Source: Microdochium bolleyi
Lineage: Eukaryota; Ascomycota; Sordariomycetes; Xylariales; Microdochiaceae
Reading direction: 5' to 3'
Assembly: GCA_001566295.1 (NCBI GenBank)
Contig: KQ964245.1
Span: forward strand, 3,291,524 to 3,355,523
Length of the DNA: 64,000 bases
Positions 43,301-56,153 of the stretch are shown in pieces. Both the position numbers and the translations under genes were made by a program. The notes below the pieces were generated by a model. It searched no databases. It saw nothing but the letters and a program-made list of their open reading frames with translations, and was not told where the DNA came from. Position 1 is the stretch's first letter. Each line of letters begins with the position of its first letter.

Positions 43301-46300
43301 TAGCAAGTAGTTGAGTGCGGTCGAACGGGGTTTGATCGGGGTGTTTGTCTGAAGGGGTGCACTACGCTTGAAGTTGATGAACTCCATCTTCGTGCGGTTG
43401 TAGCTCTGGAGGAGTTCGGCCACGCAGTGCAACAGGAAGCACCGATACACGAAGATTGGGTGCTCGTCAGGCTTGAATGCAGGCTTGACCTTCTTATCCT
43501 TGGGATCTGCGGCCCGATCCTCACCTTCCCCTGGTGCACTTGCTTTTGATGTCGTCGCCGTGGGGGGCTCATCGGTTTGTGCGATGTCCTTTGGGTTGAC
43601 GGATGTCTCACTGTCCTCTACTGCTCGGTAGTTTTGCAGCTCACAGAGGAGGAAATGGACTACGCCGTCAGGGTTCTCGAGAATCGGACGCTTGTCGCCG
43701 GCAGGAGTTTTGGACTGGTCGATGAGGGATTTGTCCTTTTCCTCAGTGGATTGCTTGACATCCTGGAGAGATAAATCTTCAGTCGCGCGGACCGCCGGTG
43801 CGACATCGTCCTTGACGGTTTCTGGGCGTAACTCCTTCAACGCGATAGGTTGGCGATGTCCCAGGCCAGAGTCATGTGCAGTCCACCTTGGAAGTTTGAT
43901 CAGCTCGTTTGAGACTTGCACAAACAACCTAGGCTCTCGCAGAGCGACGTGTGAGAGGGTGCGAACATAGTTAGTGATCTCTGGTGTACCACGACTCCTG
44001 ATCTGCTCGAAGAAGGCCTTGATCTCGCTACGCATGAACTGCTTCAGGACCTCCTCATCCTCAATGATGTGGCGGAGTATGATCAAAATATGAGAGGTAA
44101 TGCGCTTATCGTTCAGACGCATTGAACCCAGGCCGCATAGCTGCTTGGCCATGACGAAGAGGCGTTGCAAGTTAGGCTGCTTACCAACCTGGCGCGCGAA
44201 CCTACGGTCTCTCGTCATGATCACGAGGATACGCAAGACGGAGACTGCCAGTGCCTCCTCTTTGCCGATGCGTGGCAGAATTGCGATGATTGACTCGAGA
44301 AGAGTCTTCCGATCGTCCTTCTTGATGTTCAAGTCCTTATCAGACAAGAGCAACGGTTCCACTGTATCGCTTATGCTCGTAGGAGCCTTCCATGTAATCT
44401 CCATGGGCTGCTCATCGTCGCTCAGTAGGATCTCGAGCACGAGCAATATGTATGGAATCCAAGGCGGCAATTCCTCGGCAGATGTGGACATGGGCAGTTC
44501 CAGAAAGCGCAATAAGTCGCTCACATTTTCTTTGAGAGTGCCCACTGTTGCCTTGAAGAAATCTTTGTCTTGAAGGAGCAGGGACAGAAGATGGGCGTAC
44601 GCAGCGATGCTGCGCCCAATCGGCTTGAAATCTTCCTCAGCTGCAAATGACATCAAGGCGTTGACGAGCGTCTCTCCGATCTCCTGTCGCGAAGACACGT
44701 CCTCGGTACCCTTCAAAGAAGTCGCGCGAATGAGCTCTGAGATCTCATGTGTTGAGTCGGGGTGCTCCCGGATGACATCGAGGCACCGGTCGATCAGATC
44801 TTCCCGGATCTCAGTACGTGCTTGGTCCAAGTCATCTCTGCTTGGAATCGGGTGTGCCTTCTTGTCGGTATCATCAGATGCCACGGGAGCGGTAGCCTGT
44901 GCCTCAGTACTGGCAGCATTGTTGCCTGGTGCCGCCGGGAAAGAGATTTCAGAACGTGACGCCTGCTCTGTTACAGTATTGGGCAATCCACTTGCATCCC
45001 GAAGCTCATTGACAAAGTCGGTCGCCTGATCAAGCACCATATTTCCGTCATCCCCTTCTTGATCTTCCACGACTGGAGGTACTTCCGCAGTACTTTGAAC
45101 TTGCATGGGTGCATCAACATCTGGTATGGGATTTCGAGTACCGGCGAGGCCCGAAGAATGCGCCGTACAGTATTCGGGACTAAGCTGGGTGTTGTTATTC
45201 GCTCGATACACCGCTTCTTGAGCAAGGTCCTCCGGGTGACCAGTCTCAACCAGTTGCCGTACCTCTTGAGCAACGGAGGGCCAAGGGAAAGGAATCAGGG
45301 TGGGCTGAAGGTATGGAGGCGGCGGGTTCTTCTCTGAGGTGCGGAAAGCATGGTTCTCAGAGTCGGCTTCCGAGATGGCACGCAGGATGATTATAATCTT
45401 CGTGGTTAAATTCGCAGTTGACGACTTCTCAACCAGAGATGAATCCCACAACTTTCGCACGGCAGGCAAGATGGCCAGTCGCAACTCAACGACTAGATTT
45501 GGCGCGACTTGCGCATCTGGACGTCGGTCCGACCCGCTCTGTCTGGGAATGAGATTCACCTGCTGAACGGAGTCGGTGACAACTTTGCCGTTGACGAGCA
45601 GAGTGTACAGATCGAGGATCTTCTTCATGCCAATCGAAGCCAGTCGTGGCAGAGAGGTATCGACGCCATCGACCCTGTCCCCGCATAGGTCGCTGTTGAA
45701 AATATCGAGCAGCTCATTGAGCTTGGTGATGCCACCATGCTTGATGAAAGCCACGAGAACAGGCGCGATAATGTGATTGCCTGTCCGCTCGATATGACGG
45801 GTGTCAAGTCGTCGGTCAATCAACATCTCGTGCACCGTGTGGAGCATGATGATCCAGTACTGGTAGTCCTTGGACGGTTTGCTGGGGCCCAGCGAGCTCA
45901 ACTGGGACAATATAGTTTTCGCTAGACTTTCTGCCATTCGGACATGGTGAGCTCGTGTGTACACGTCGCGCTCTCTTCGAGGCAGAAGGGCCTTGCCAAA
46001 GGTCTGAAGCAACGGAAAGGTAGTTGGCATCAGAGAGTGCAACAAGCCACGCACGGTGCGGTAGTTGCGGTACCGCGGTGAAGACTGCTCGTTTTGAGTC
46101 GCACCAGCAGGCTTCTCGCCAGGCGCAGAAGTCTGAGACAGGACGTCAGGAAGACCGCTCTCGTCGATGATTGCACCGAGGGCATCGCTCGCAGACGCAC
46201 CGGGTGCTGTCGAGGATGGCCGGTCTGTAGGCGGTGCATCTTTCTTAGCCGACCAGTGTGCAGGCACACAGTTGTTGATGGCCATCTCTTCAAGAATAAC

Positions 46301-49300
46301 TGTTCGTAGCAGAGGCCCGATTGAGCCTATCAGTCGGTCATAGTAGTCGAATACATTGACGGAGTGCAGCGTGATAGTCTGCGCGCGAGAAGAATACGGA
46401 TAGCATTGGAACAGGGTTCGGATGAGCGACTGTGCGTTGAGGAGAGCCTTGACTACTTCGGTGCCGCTCTCGACCAGCTGTGGGTCAGGATTCTCGGTCA
46501 GAACTGGCGCAAAGAAGGAATTCTCTCCCTCTGAATTCTGCTGCACAACCGGTTGGAGAGCGTCCAGAGCTGCTTGCGTCCGCTTGAGCAGGGATGGGAG
46601 ACCAATGATGGGTGATGTTTCTATCAGCTGTGAGATGCAGACTTGAAGGTGTTTAGACGCGTGCGTGTTGCCAAAGTCGTGCACAAGACTTGGCGCCGTG
46701 CTCAGGTCTAGGAGTAGCTCTACGCCGCCCTTTGCGATGAGCAGCGACTTCAGACTAGGGTTGCCAATGTAAGACAGCAGGAAGTTGGCGATGGCGAAGA
46801 TGTATGGCGAAATCGATTCGCGCGGAGAGCTAGGTTTCTGCTGGGACTCCGGGTCTGGCATCGATGTCGGCGCGAGCACATCGGTCATGTCTACATCAGT
46901 ATCATCATGGCCGGCGGCCCTTGTATCCTTGTCCTTGCCTTTGTCAGAATCAGAAGGGCCGAGGAGTCGCGCTCCCCAGCCTGCCTCGCCCTTGACAATA
47001 GCACGATTTGTGACGCGCGCGACCATATCCAGAACAGCGTTTCCGATAGCTGGCCGAAGGGCAGGATGATGTCGCGCTAGCTCGTCAAACAGCCCACCGA
47101 CATTCTGTGACAGGTCGGCGTCGTTGGCGAGCACACGAACATGATTGGGGCTCTCGAAGACCTCGAAGAAGCTGTCGAAGACGCGAGATTGGACAACCAT
47201 CTTCATCCCGATGTTGTTGAGCGAAATGGCATTGATGACGGCTGGAATGGTCGTGATTACATCTGTCGAAGGTAGGATGCTGCTAGCCAGATTATCCGTT
47301 GTCCTATCCCGCAGAGACTCACGTGGAGGCGGATGGGGGCGTGTATCTTCTGCAAGCTCGGTCTGTATCGGCTCCGCCTCATCTAATGACCCCTCGCTCG
47401 GCTGCGATTCGGGAACGTCGACTCCCGTTACGGCCTTGAGGAAGCTCTTGACAAGGCCGGCTTCTGAGACGGCCGCAAAGCTCGTGGGGTCGTTATTCAG
47501 GAAGTCGCTCAATATCGTGACTGCGTTTGTCCATACGAGAGAGCCAAATCTCGGGGCGTTCTCAATAATCTGCTTGATGCTGGCAAGAAGCTCGGACTGG
47601 TCAACCAAGTTCCGCAGTAAGCGATCGGTGTTGCCACCATGGGCGAAGGCGTTCGACATCGAGTGGTGGATAAACTTGAGCAGGAACTTCAGGTTTTGCT
47701 GCTGGTAGAATGGAATCTCGTAGTCGACAACGAGGGACCTGTGGCTCTCTGGCGTGCGGTTGCCGTTCGTCGCAAGGGTTTCTGCGAGTCGGACTTCATG
47801 GATGACCAGCTCTGTGATCGCCTCGAGACCGTTCGCAGCCACCAGAGTCTGAAAGGATGTTTGCACGTTATACACGAGGCTATCCAAGAAACCCACCAGG
47901 GTGCCGTGGGTGCGTTCCGCAATGTTGGAGCGTAGGTTTAGTATCTCAACAAGAACGTCGAGCAGACCTGCGGATATAATCTCTGGCGTGCTCCGAGCTG
48001 TGTGAGCCATTGCCATTGTGATGTGCAGGGTGAGAGAAAACAGGTTCTCGCGCCATTCATCCTCGATAGTCCACTGATTTCCTGTATCGTCTTGCTTCAT
48101 CTCGGCGACCGCTTTGCGGATCACATATAGCAGTATGCCATGGTTGACGGTGGCATTCAGTGCGGAGAATATATCTGGTATCTTCGAAGGATAACCTGAA
48201 ATAGCCTCGAGAAGCGATAGTGCGATAGCTTGAAGGTCGAGAGGCACCACTGTCGCCCCGTCAGAAGGAGGATGAATGAGCTCCGCAAGCTGGTAAATCA
48301 GCTGAAATCTCCGCGGCTCATCCTGATCTTGGCGGAGAACCTTCTCCGCAAAGCTGTTCTCCATGTGGATGTAGGCAAGATTCTGAATGGCAAGTAGGCG
48401 AGCCTTGAGGGCAAGTTGCCGAGTTTCTTGCGATCCAAGAAGAGCCTTGGCAACACGAAGGCGGTTCAGGAACTCGTAGTTGGCTTCTTTCGGCATAGCT
48501 TCTGGTGCGCGCTGCAGGAGCTGGAAGATAGAAGTGGACGCAACGGATGACTGAGGTATCTCCAAAGACTTTTGACTTGGCGGGCTGGCAGACCCATCGT
48601 GACCTCCCAATGGCGAGCCACTGCTCGAGACAGGACTATCGTCGAGAGCAATCTGGCGTGCCGATCGAGGGGTTGAGTGAGAGCCAATAGCCGTGCTTGA
48701 CCGCCTCAGGGGCGTAGGCGTGGCCGGTGTAGCAGAAGAAGAGTGGCTTCTCTCGGGCACCGACGGCTGTTCGGGTTCCTGAGCAGTACCGGATGTCGGG
48801 TAGTAGGTAACTTTAATGTCACCCCAGCCAGCCCAACGAGCCTCCTTGATCGACTCCTCCGCAGGATCGGATTTTGCGATCGCGCAAAGATCGTTGGCGT
48901 ACATAGCGGCCGAGTTGCGGGAGGTGCTGCTGTGCATCTTGTCCTTGTTATTAGCCGCGGGCGACGGAGTCGAGAATGCCACGGGGCCAGTAGCTTTGAC
49001 AATAGGCGTCTTGACGAAGGGCTGCGCGAGCTGCTGTACCCTGTCGAGATCGATATTGTAATGGTTGGATAACAGGGCGGAGTGCACCTGCCGAGGTGGT
49101 ATTCCCATACGCTTGACCGAGGCCTGGTAGCGTTGGGCTAACTCCACGCCGACATGCAGGGCAGCACATATCAGATTCAAGTCGGTACTGTTGAGCAGAT
49201 GGTTCAGGGAGGAGCTGCTGGCATAGATACTCCGGTTTCCGCAATGATCGAGCAGCATCTGCGTGAAGTTGAGAATAGCGATGACAAGCTGAACATCGCC

Positions 49301-49716
49301 GTCTTCGCGATATCCAAGCTCGGCGAGTTTGGCGTTGGCTTGTGCCGAATCTGGGCCTTTGGCGAGATCATCCGCCTGCAGCAAGACTTCACACCCGAAG
49401 TTTCTCATTTGAGGTCCATCGCTCAGCTTGTATGCAGTGCAGAACTGCTCGAGAATGTCGTCGAACTTGTTGAGTAGTGGGATCCAGTGATAGAGGTCTC
49501 CGCGGGGGAAGGGCCAGCGAGAGGGGAACGTCTCGAGCACCTGAGGTAAGGTACTGAGTGGAGTGGTCGCGGCGTTGTTGACGAACTGCTGAAGCCAAGG
49601 AGACTGCAAGGAGGGATCATGGTCAGTATGAGAAGGACGTCATTATGGCAAGAACGGGCGGGGCTTACCAATGTCTCCTTGTGCTTCGGTTGGATGGTCT
49701 TGGTGATCTTGCCCAT
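37337..49716 (-). CDS. TOM1: Giant HECT-type E3 ubiquitin ligase TOM1/HUWE1 homologue
   Basis: Seven exons: 49716-49669, 49603-42043, 41996-41934, 41878-41699, 41634-37906, 37838-37494, 37431-37337; 4006 aa, all junction phases consistent. Exon 1 (MGKITKTIQPKHKETL) joins SPWLQQFVNN, the conserved N terminus. Helical DUF908/DUF913-type repeats fill the first about 1000 residues; a long Asp/Glu-rich block lies near 2380-2545. Around 2905-3020 come three LPxxxR-type ubiquitin-binding repeats (ALPEEFREEV, ALPRELRMEI, TLPPELREQV). The HECT domain takes the last about 350 residues with catalytic Cys3973 in SSHTCFNQLDLPEY, 33 residues from the end. TOM1/HUWE1 ligases degrade excess histones, unassembled ribosomal proteins and cell-cycle factors, mainly in the nucleus. 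Single-frame reading splits the gene into two large pieces and loses the active-site exon junction. Confidence 0.95.
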
Positions 49717-51331
49717 TGTGAAGACCAGGGCGGCGAGGCCGCAGAAGGACGAAGTTTACAGTCCTGCTCCGACTTGACTGTGTAACCGAGACAGACCAGG
49801 GTTTTGACAATGGGAAAGATGTTGAGGGGGGTCCTGAATGACACGGACTGCCCCTCCGACGCCAAGATGTGTGGTTTGGAAGCTCTGGCGTGGAGAGTCG
49901 GGTGAGCTGCGGGGATGTAGCCGTACAGGTTCGGAGCTTGAGCTGTGTCGAGGTCGGCGGGAGTGGCGGCCGAGCTCGCCTGGAGATTTCCTTCGCGGGA
50001 GCAGCCGTGGCTCGTGGCGTACGTCGGATCGAGATCACGGTGACGCGAGTCCTCTGAGCGAGTGCAGGTCGCTGAGAAGGGGTTCGCCGAGGGCCGTCGG
50101 AGCAGATGGTGATGGCTGCACGTGCCGGGCGAAAGAGAGGCGCGAAGGCGTGAGTTGGGTTGTTGCTCGGGTGAGGGCAGAGTGGTGGAGAGGTCAGGAC
50201 GTTGGAAGAGCCTTGGGCGCGGCTGCTGCCTCGTCTTGCATCTCGCGCGGCCCGCTTCACAGTCTGCCAACGTGCTTGGGACAGCGAGTGTGAGGAGATC
50301 AGCTGCTAGACTAGTGCAGGCGATGGAGTCAAGTCTGTCGGCGGCGGATCGACAACCGGACACTGCCTACACTGTACCACTGTCCGCAGTACTCGGTACT
50401 GACGAGGTCCACGGGTGCTCGTGCAGGCGGGCAGGCGGGAGCATGATGCAAGGCGGAGCTTGGGCCAACCAGCCCACCACGAGGCTGCTTTTGCGCGTGC
50501 GTGCAACTGCGGGAAGCTGCCTGCCCCACCACACGTCAGTGTGCCCGCTCTCGGCTCCGTTTGGGGCTGCTGCCAACGGGCACGCAAACGGGCAGGTCGT
50601 GTTTCGTGCTCATTCTATACATGTCGCCGGACAAAGCATACATAGTGCACTAAATGACGAAATTGCGAAAATGGCGGCTCCGAGTCTGCGGGCAGCATAC
50701 GTGCATCGATTCGTCTTTTGTTAGTAACAAATCACCTAACATGTGATGGCAAAACAATATACGAAGCTTCCAGATTGACAGGAGGGATCTATGCAGTATA
50801 CAACCACCCCGTATGTACTCGACAGGCACGTTTCTAAACGTAAGGTACTTACCTAAGCTGCAATGATGAAATGTCTCTGATGCACCCCGCGCTGGTCTTG
50901 GTTCTGCAGGCTACCTACTTGAGACCTCTTTACCTGCAAAGTGCCAGACTTGAGCTTATATATTGTTTCCAATGGTCATCACGGGCAGGCTGAGACCATT
51001 CGAGCACACCGAAGATAAGGAGACCGTCATCAACAAAACACAACGCTGTGGATTCTTCCAGCGCAGCTCCTCAAGCATACCTTTAGGTACCGCATGTCAA
51101 AGAACATCGTGGACAGCCAGCCAATGGGGCAGAGATTTCAGGTACTTTTCATTGGGCACCCGGGCGTGGAGTGGGGCGGGCTCCGGAAGAGGGCCGGTGA
51201 CAGAGGAAAACCGTCCGTCCCGGGGACATCTGAGTCACCCGCAAAACCATGAACCCCAAAAAACAAAACAAAAAAAAGATCCGACGCTTCCAAAAATGAT
51301 GGTACAATGCCAGTATTTAGCTGACTTCAAC
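49717..51331. other. Intergenic region upstream of TOM1
   Basis: 1.6 kb. The GC-rich part next to TOM1 (49720-50350) carries several overlapping frames on both strands without domain or splice support and is probably promoter plus 5' UTR. From 50650 the DNA is more AT-rich. An A-rich block at 51258-51284 lies downstream of the tRNA gene on its strand. Confidence 0.5.
51258..51284 (-). terminator. Possible RNA polymerase III terminator region downstream of tRNA-Ala
   Basis: On the minus strand, 48-75 nt downstream of the tRNA 3' end, T runs interrupted by single G residues appear (plus strand AAAAAAC AAAAC AAAAAAAAG). They are longer than the four T residues polymerase III needs; the actual stop might be nearer the gene. 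Confidence 0.4.
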
Positions 51332-51403
51332 TGGACTCGCGGGGAATCGAACCCCGGACCACTCCCATGCTAAGGGAGTATTATACCACTAAACCACAAG
51401 CCC
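51332..51403 (-). tRNA. tRNA-Ala (anticodon AGC)
   Basis: 72-nt minus-strand cloverleaf without intron. Acceptor stem GGGCTTG pairs with CGAGTCC (two G-U pairs) with discriminator A. The anticodon arm is CTCCC-TTAGCAT-GGGAG, giving anticodon AGC (Ala, GCU/GCC). The T arm is CGGGG-TTCGATT-CCCCG, containing the B box GGTTCGATTCC. The D arm is weaker (GTTT...ATAC), with A-box-like TGGTTTAGTGG. CCA is not encoded, as expected in a eukaryote. Confidence 0.95.
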
Positions 51404-51873
51404 CAATTGTTGAATATTGAGCACATTATCTTCCAATATGACTGCTACGCACCGTGCGTTGTGGTGTCGATGCGGCGTCACCTGTCCAGAGAACTCTAGA
51501 AGTTATCGCAAGTCTGAAATGGTTTATGAGAAAGGCTTGTGCGGTGAATAAAGACGTCTTTGGTGAAAACCACGTCGTCGGCGGATAGTCTTATTTTATG
51601 GTTGATGATCTCGAATTTGTTTCTTTCTGCGACGGTCCAACTTTGCCAACAGTCTGTCTGTAATTACGCCAGATATTCATGATTCCTCAGTTGGATAGCA
51701 CATTGTCGTTTGTCAGTTGTCAAGAGCCAGCAGACAGGGTGTAGTTGCCATTACGCAGTACTCGGCAATCAGTTGCTAGAAACCAGTCGTCCGGAACTGA
51801 ACACCTCGGTCTGTCATGGAATCCCCTCTTTCGTGATTGGATCTGCAACCTTGCTCAGCCCGGCTCATTGCTC
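51404..51873. other. Intergenic region
   Basis: 470 nt between the tRNA gene and the 3' end of the rhamnosidase gene. Nothing recognised. Confidence 0.5.
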
Positions 51874-54831
51874 TCAGCCAAACATTCCAATGGGCTCGAC
51901 CGGCCAGCCTGGCTTGTCAATAACCACGCTGAACTCGTGCGTCCCGGAGCCGAGCTCCACCGGCGACGTCTGCTCCCGCGAGGACGGTCCCTCCGGGAAC
52001 ACAACCTCGGCGGTCGTATTCGGCGGAACCACAACCGTCATGACCAGCCTTTGCTTCTCCCGCGCACCACCAGCATCCTTGCCCTCGCCCCTCTCGAAAT
52101 CACCGAGCACCTTCCAGCTGCTCTCCGCAGGCCCGAACGGCGTCTCATGCCTCGCGCTGGCACACGTCAGATCCCCCCCGACGATCGGGGCGACCCTCAG
52201 CCTCCTCCACCCGGGCTCGGCGGCCTGCAGTCCCGCAGCCCGCTCCCACATCCACCGCGCGACTGACCCCAGCGCGTAGTGGTTGAAGCTCGTCATCTCG
52301 CCCGGGTTCACGCTCCCGTCGGGCAGCATGCTGTCGTAGCGCTCCCAGATCGTCGTGGCGCCCATCTTGACCGAGTACAGCCAGCTTGGGCATTCGTCGC
52401 AGTACAGCATCGCGTACGCGACGTCCGCCCGCCCCGCGCGCGTCAGCGCCTCGCAGATGTACGGCGTACCCGCGAACCCCGTGCCGATCCGGAACCCGTT
52501 GCGGCGCACGATTCGCACGAGCCGCTCGCACCCAGTCTGCCGCTGCTTGGCCGTCGGGTATAGGTCGAAGACGATCGCGAGGGCGTAGCCCGTCTGCGAG
52601 TCCGACATGAGCCGCCCCGCCGCGGTGATGTACTCGTAGGCGAACTCGGCGCGGGCAGCGGCGGCTTCGGCTTGGAACTTGGCGGCGTCGTCGGTCTGGC
52701 TGAGGATCGCGGCGGCCTGGGCCATGACGTCGAGGGTATGGATGAGGAAGGCATCGGCGACGAGGATCGCGTCGCACTTCGCGCCGGCCGGGTTCTCTGG
52801 TGGCGCGCTTGGGTCGAGCCAGTCCTGTGATATTTGTTAGTCCCGCAAGTCTGTTGATCACTTTATTCGTCCCAAAAGAATTAGTGAGGAATTGCAAACC
52901 ACACTTACACCAAGCTGCGCAAGCGTAGCATCCCACAGATGCGTGTTCCCCGTCTTATTCCTCGGGATGGCCGCTACCCAGTCGAGCATGCTCTGGTACT
53001 GCTCCCTTAGCACCTCGGCATCGCCCGTGGCTCGGTAGACCGCCCAGGGCGTCAACACCGCCGCGTCTCCCCAGATCGCGGCAGGTAGGACGGACCCGAA
53101 CACCGAGTTCTTTGGCAGGACGTTCGGGATGACCATGGGCGGCACTCCGCCTTGCCTGGCCTGCTCGACGGCGAGGTCGCGCAGCCAGCCTCGGATCATG
53201 TCGGTGCACTTGTACAGCAGAGTGGCCGTGGGCGAGAACATGGCCAGGTCGCCCGTCCAGCCAAGCCTCTCGTCGCGCTGCGGGCAGTCGGTGGGCACGC
53301 TGAGGAAGTTTCCGCGCATGCTCCACTGCACATTCTCGTGAAGGCGGTTGAGCTGGGCGTTGGAGCACGAGAATTCGCCCGTCTTGCGCATGTCGGTGTG
53401 GCAGACGACAGCCTCGATAGAGGACAGCAGGTCGTCATTGTTGCCAGGCCAGCCGTCAATTTGCACGTACCGGTAGCCGTGGAATGTGAAGCGAGGTTCC
53501 CAGGACTCTCCGCCAGCAAGGTCGCCCCGGAGGATGTACTCGTCGCGGCAGTCAGCCTTGCGGAGCGGCCGAGTCCCCAGTTCGTCCTTTTCCATGACTT
53601 CGGCGTGGGAAAGAGCAACCTTGTCTCCACGCAGTCCTTTGATGTTCTTGATACGGGTGTACCCAACTAGATTCTGTCCAAAGTCGACGACAGTCCTGCC
53701 GCTGGGCGTGGTAATATGCTTGACAGGCTGGATCGTCTGGATGCGTCGGACGGGCTCGGCCTCTTCGGCGATCAGGGCCACTGTGTCGGGTAAAGGACCC
53801 TTCGCCGAGACTTTCTCCCACTTGGGCTGGTGCCCGGCTTGTGTCGCAGATGTCGTCTGTCCCGCTGGCTGTCCCACCAGTGACCCCGACCACCCATCGA
53901 TCTCAAGCCGGGCATCGTACTTCTCTCCATCATATATCTCAGCCTTGAACGTAGGGCCCTTGACCACCTCCCATGTATCGTCAGTGGCAACAGTCTGTCT
54001 CGAGCCGTCCTCGTACGTGATCTCCAGCTGCGCGAAAAGCGCCGGCCTCTCGCCAAAGTGACAGCGAGCGCCTCCGTTGAAGCCCAGGCGGCCGCAGAAC
54101 CAGCCCTCAGCAACCCGAACACCAAAAGTGTTGTTCCCCTGCTGCTGCTCTAGGAGCTCGGCGACATCAAAACACTGATACCGGAGACGTCGGCGGTACT
54201 CGGTCCACCCTGGAGCGAGGAAGTGGTCTCCCACGACCTTGCCGTTGATCTCGGCCTCGTAGACACCCTGCGCTGTGATGTAGAGCCGTGCCGCCTTGAT
54301 CTTCTTCTGGTCAGGAGAGCCTGCCGACTCTAGGGCGAACTGTTTGCGGAACAGTTCCTCGGGCTGGGGGCTGTCTTCTGGGTACTCCCACGGCGAGCTC
54401 ACAAGCTGAGCCTGCCACTCCTTGCGTTCAAGGAGTCCTGCCTCGATGACGACTGGCTCGCTCCATGGGACTTCCACAGTGCTGGATGCCGAGGCTGTGC
54501 TGCTCCTACTGTTTCGGCCCCAGGCCCGCACCCGGGCGCTCGCCCTCGCGCGGGACGTCAAGTCCGAGGCGGAGGAAGGCCATGGCACAAGAACGCTCTG
54601 ACTCGACGCGACCTTGTCTGAGTGCCGCACAGGCCCTGAAGAAGCACTGCTGTCGACATCATGGTGGGTGATCTCTACCTCGTATTCATGCTGAATAAAG
54701 TTGTCTGGGACGTCGGCGAACGTCCAGGAGAGCCGCGGGCGCGGGGCCTGGGTGCCGAGCTGGTGGGCGACGGCATAGTGCTCGAAGCGGAGGACGTCGA
54801 TCCTCGGCCCGGTACTGGTTGCTTCAGACAT
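51874..54831 (-). CDS. Alpha-L-rhamnosidase, glycoside hydrolase family 78
   Basis: Exons 54831-52909 and 52824-51874 (phase 0), 957 aa. The enzyme removes terminal alpha-L-rhamnose from plant glycosides and pectin (rhamnogalacturonan) fragments by inversion. Layout: N-terminal Ig-like module (PRPLSWTF-type start seen as RPRLSWTF), a beta-sandwich with ARLYITAQGVYEAEINGKVV and GFNGGARCHFGERPALFAQ, the (alpha/alpha)6 barrel with the family motif DCPQRDERLGWTGD (about residues 515-528, where the general acid Glu521 is expected), then SFNHYALGSVARWMWE, and a C-terminal beta-sandwich. No signal peptide is seen from Met 54831, and the 68-codon upstream extension of the frame is not signal-like, so an intracellular enzyme acting on imported rhamnosides is likely. 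Beside it lie relics of a sugar transporter and a GH3 enzyme, suggesting a former glycoside-use locus. Confidence 0.93.
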
Positions 54832-56153
54832 CACGGGGGTGGATGTGAGCTTTGCGGCACCTGGTAGGTAGTCGCACAGGACCACGGTCAGGATAATGGC
54901 TCTGTATGGAATCAAGAAGTGTGAGGCAGGTCGAAGTCGAAGGCGCGATCCGGAGGCATTCACTTTTTGTGATTGCCCTATTGTACCCAGTAACACCCTC
55001 CCATCGTCCCCCGCCCTCTCCGCATCCCCCGCCATGTTCGCCGTGCTCGAAGCTCACATCTCGCACCAACAATCCACCGAGAGCCCAGGCAGAGGCCAGA
55101 GGGCTCCCAGGTGCTTCGGGCCCTTTGTACCGAAGACCGGACTCAGCACGACGGGCCACTGGGGTTGTGGGGTACGCACGACCGGGATGCACCTCTTTCT
55201 CCACGTCGGCTCGGCACGGACGCGGCTTCTCTGTTTCCCCACTCCGCTCCGGCCCCGGCAAGTAATTATGGCATGTTCTGCCAATGCCAACAGCAAGGGC
55301 AAGAGCATAGCCTTGCTGCGTAGAGGAGTCCCGTTATAGCCACAACTTGATCTGTAGTCTCCCCGGCGTATTTGCGATTCGACGCCGGGGATGGGAGATG
55401 TTCTTTCAGTAGGATGTGCGGTGTGCCGGACCAGTCGCAGGCAGTGTGCCTCCGGGATTGCCGGCAGCCTGTCCCCGGAATTGCCGGCGTGTCTCCGGGA
55501 TTGCGCCCCTCCTCCCCTTCCTTCCTCCCTCCTTGTCATGGTCCCTTTTCTCATCCTGAACCTCTAATTGGGACCGCTTGCACTGGCCATCTCTCGCTGC
55601 TGGAACGATCACGTCAACTGTCAAGAAAGAATGACCCTAATATGCATTGCGGCCCATTGTAGACTATGTCGCGATTGACAGTCGTGACAGTGCATAGCGT
55701 AGGTAGCGTAGACTGGCCGGGCACAATTCGTTTCACACAAGGGGCATCTACCTGTAATAAACACCGCACTGGAAGCAATTGGCTGAGTGACCTCCAGACT
55801 GCTCAAAGCCTCATGTCCTCACACTTTACAGGTTACGAGATTCAGCGGTCAGGTGAGACCAGGTCTGAACGTGTATACAATAGTTGGCATATCAAGGCCA
55901 GATTTTCTAGGCCATGGAGGTTTGACCAGTCTGGCAAGAAGTACACGGCCAGTGAACCAAGGGCACCTCTAAGGGATTCACGCCATGTACATGTCACCGA
56001 ATAGCGGAGGAAAACGAATAGGCTTCGTGGCTTTATGGCTTTATCTCCTAAGAACTACCTGTAGAGTACGCTAATCTTTCGAGTAGGGTCGCAGACGTCA
56101 GCAGGAGCGAAGTCGGATCAATGGTCCTTTGGCTTGCTGCTGAAGCGGCAACT
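54832..56153. other. Intergenic region upstream of the rhamnosidase gene
   Basis: 1.3 kb of promoter-side DNA. Its notable content is the triplicated CCGGGATTGCCGG-like element at 55450-55506. Several frames (54896-55339 plus, 55054-55554 minus and others) have no recognisable product. Confidence 0.5.
55450..55506. promoter_or_regulatory. Three near-repeats of a CGG-N5-CCG element upstream of GH78
   Basis: Copies: CTCCGGGATTGCCGGC at 55450-55465, CCCCGGAATTGCCGGC at 55473-55488, and CTCCGGGATTGCGCCC at 55493-55508 (the last with a degraded second half-site). Spacing is about 23 and 20 bp. CGG/CCG inverted half-sites are the usual targets of fungal Zn2Cys6 factors. They lie 620-680 nt upstream of the rhamnosidase start; a role in its sugar-dependent induction is inferred. 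Confidence 0.45.

Noticed and set aside
49604..49609. Start of the large TOM1 frame at 49609
   Set aside because: That codon is a TTG inside the first intron next to the CAG acceptor; the true start is the ATG at 49716.
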